Assembly: GCA_947465365.1 (NCBI GenBank)
Contig: CANIAV010000043.1
Span: 1 to 6,765 of the forward strand
Direction of reading: 5' to 3'
Length of the DNA stretch: 6,765 nucleotides
Source: Actinomycetota bacterium
GTDB lineage: Bacteria; Actinomycetota; Actinomycetes; Nanopelagicales; Nanopelagicaceae
The notes under the pieces are model-generated. The model did no database searches and was not told the DNA's origin. It saw only the letters and a program-made list of their open reading frames with translations. Each line of letters opens with the position of its first letter. Position 1 is the first letter of the stretch. A program made the position numbers and the translations under genes. Shown here piece after piece: positions 5,665-6,765 of the stretch.

Positions 5665-6765
5665 CTATTCTTTCACATCGAGTGCGAGCAGATCTGCCTC
5701 ATTTTCGCGACGGACAATTACGCGGGCTTTTCCATTATTTACTGCAACAACAGGGGGGCGCGGTACGTGGTTGTAGTTACTAGCCATGCTGCGGCCATAT
5801 GCGCCAGTTGCTGGGATAGCGATTAAATCACCTGGTGCAATATCTGCCGGAAGTGAAATATCGCGAATAACAATGTCGCCGGTTTCGCAATGTTTTCCAA
5901 CAACGCGCGAAGATACAGATTTTGCAGTTGATGCACGTTGGGCGATAACCGCGTGATACTGCGCGTCATATAAAGATGGGCGAATATTGTCACTCATACC
6001 GCCATCGACTGAGATGTAACGACGAGTTGCACCATCTTCAAGCACGACATCTTTAGTTGTTCCAACTTCATATAAAGTAAATGTCGTTGGTCCAACGATT
6101 GCGCGGCCAGGTTCAATTGAAATTGTGGGGATATTTAATTTATGTTTTTCACAGGCTGCAGTAACTGCGCTGCGCAAAGCAGGCATTACTTCGCCCGGTT
6201 CAAGAGTTTCATCCTCAGGCAGATAGGCGATTCCATAACCGCCACCGAGATCTAGCTCTGGAAGTTCAGTTGAGTAAGTATCGCGATATTTCGCAAGCAA
6301 CGAGATCAAGCGATCTGCAGCCAGCTGAAATGATTCAGTACCAAAAATCTGCGAACCAATGTGTGAATGAAATCCGCGCAGTTCTAGTTCAGGATGGGCA
6401 ACAACTGCTTGCACAGCCGCCCAAGCAGCGCCACTAGCAATTGAAAATCCAAATTTCACATCTTCATGCGCAGTTGAAATTGATTCGTGGGTGTGGGCCT
6501 GAATTCCCGGGGTCAAGCGCAGCATCACGCCTTGCACCTTGCTGTGTTTGCGCGCCATTGCGGCGACGCGATCAATCTCGTGAAGTGAGTCCATCACAAT
6601 TGTCTTAACGCCCACAGAGACTGCGCGATCTATTTCAGATAGCGATTTATTGTTGCCATGAACTTCAATCTTTGCTGGATCTATGCCACCGGCTAGGGCA
6701 ACGGCTAGTTCTCCCCCAGTACAGACATCGATACCGATGCCGCAATCTTTAATCCATTGTGCAAC
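5665..6765 (-). CDS. lysA: Diaminopimelate decarboxylase, N-terminus cut off by window edge
   Basis: Catalyses the PLP-dependent decarboxylation of meso-diaminopimelate to L-lysine, the last step of lysine synthesis, in the cytoplasm. The frame stays open from the TAG stop to the window edge, giving 366 visible residues; the GTG at 6613-6615 is an internal valine, not the start, because the 50 upstream codons read as good LysA sequence (IDVCTGGELAVALAGG, then VHGNNKS). About 80-100 N-terminal residues, including the PLP-binding lysine, lie outside. In visible numbering: HSHIGSQ at about 133-139, DLGGGYG at 172-178, EPGR at 218-221, the catalytic CETGD (usually CESGD) at 293-297, and GAYGRSMASNYN near 321, with the tyrosine that contacts the cofactor. 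These are the alanine-racemase-like barrel followed by the C-terminal beta domain of fold-type III decarboxylases. The diaminopimelate rather than ornithine/arginine specificity rests on overall similarity and on the neighbours. The stop lies 4 bases before hom, suggesting cotranscription. Confidence 0.96.
   Translation of the reverse strand, partial: VAQWIKDCGIGIDVCTGGELAVALAGGIDPAKIEVHGNNKSLSEIDRAVSVGVKTIVMDSLHEIDRVAAMARKHSKVQGVMLRLTPGIQAHTHESISTAHEDVKFGFSIASGAAWAAVQAVVAHPELELRGFHSHIGSQIFGTESFQLAADRLISLLAKYRDTYSTELPELDLGGGYGIAYLPEDETLEPGEVMPALRSAVTAACEKHKLNIPTISIEPGRAIVGPTTFTLYEVGTTKDVVLEDGATRRYISVDGGMSDNIRPSLYDAQYHAVIAQRASTAKSVSSRVVGKHCETGDIVIRDISLPADIAPGDLIAIPATGAYGRSMASNYNHVPRPPVVAVNNGKARVIVRRENEADLLALDVKE

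Noticed and set aside
5383..5826. Plus-strand open frame of 147 codons across the hom-lysA junction
   Set aside because: It is antisense to two well-supported genes, and its composition gives no protein-family signal.
6613..6615. GTG as the lysA start codon
   Set aside because: The same frame continues 50 codons upstream to the window edge with conserved LysA sequence, so this valine codon is internal.

Overview
This window carries six genes, all on the minus strand. It reads as a chromosomal housekeeping region of a low-to-mid-GC actinobacterium. Reading downstream (from high to low coordinates) the order is lysA (5' end cut off by the window), hom, thrC, thrB, rho, and a small secreted protein. 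The lysA-hom-thrC-thrB-rho order is the classic actinobacterial arrangement. Rho also has the long Arg/Asp/Asn/Gly-rich insertion seen in actinobacterial Rho. GC content sampled by eye on two coding lines is about 38-47%, far below most Actinobacteria. Together with compact spacing this points to a streamlined freshwater lineage such as the acI group ('Ca. Nanopelagicales'); that placement is an inference, not proven here.

Region by region: 5665-6765 encodes the C-terminal 366 residues of diaminopimelate decarboxylase (last step of lysine synthesis). Four bases later hom begins (4362-5660, homoserine dehydrogenase with ACT domain). It overlaps thrC (3280-4365, threonine synthase) by an ATGA, and thrC is followed after 5 bases by thrB (2348-3274, homoserine kinase). 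These tightly packed genes look like one operon that splits aspartate-derived carbon between lysine and threonine. A 164-base gap (2184-2347) with two inverted repeats precedes rho (585-2183). A 117-base gap (468-584) then leads to a 131-residue Ala-rich exported protein with a Lys-Pro repeat tail (72-467). This gap holds an 11-base-period direct repeat that resembles a PhoP box. Downstream of that gene, at 5-53, lies a 49-base hairpin. It is continuous over 22 pairs only when read as minus-strand RNA, so it is probably a 3'-end structure of this transcript.

No mobile element, CRISPR array, rRNA, tRNA or defence system is visible. Most of the window is ordinary core metabolism. The points worth a second look are the 3' hairpin, the TTCACAA direct repeat, the secreted protein sitting directly after rho, the rho leader, and a marked excess of CGATCG / GCGATCGC sites.
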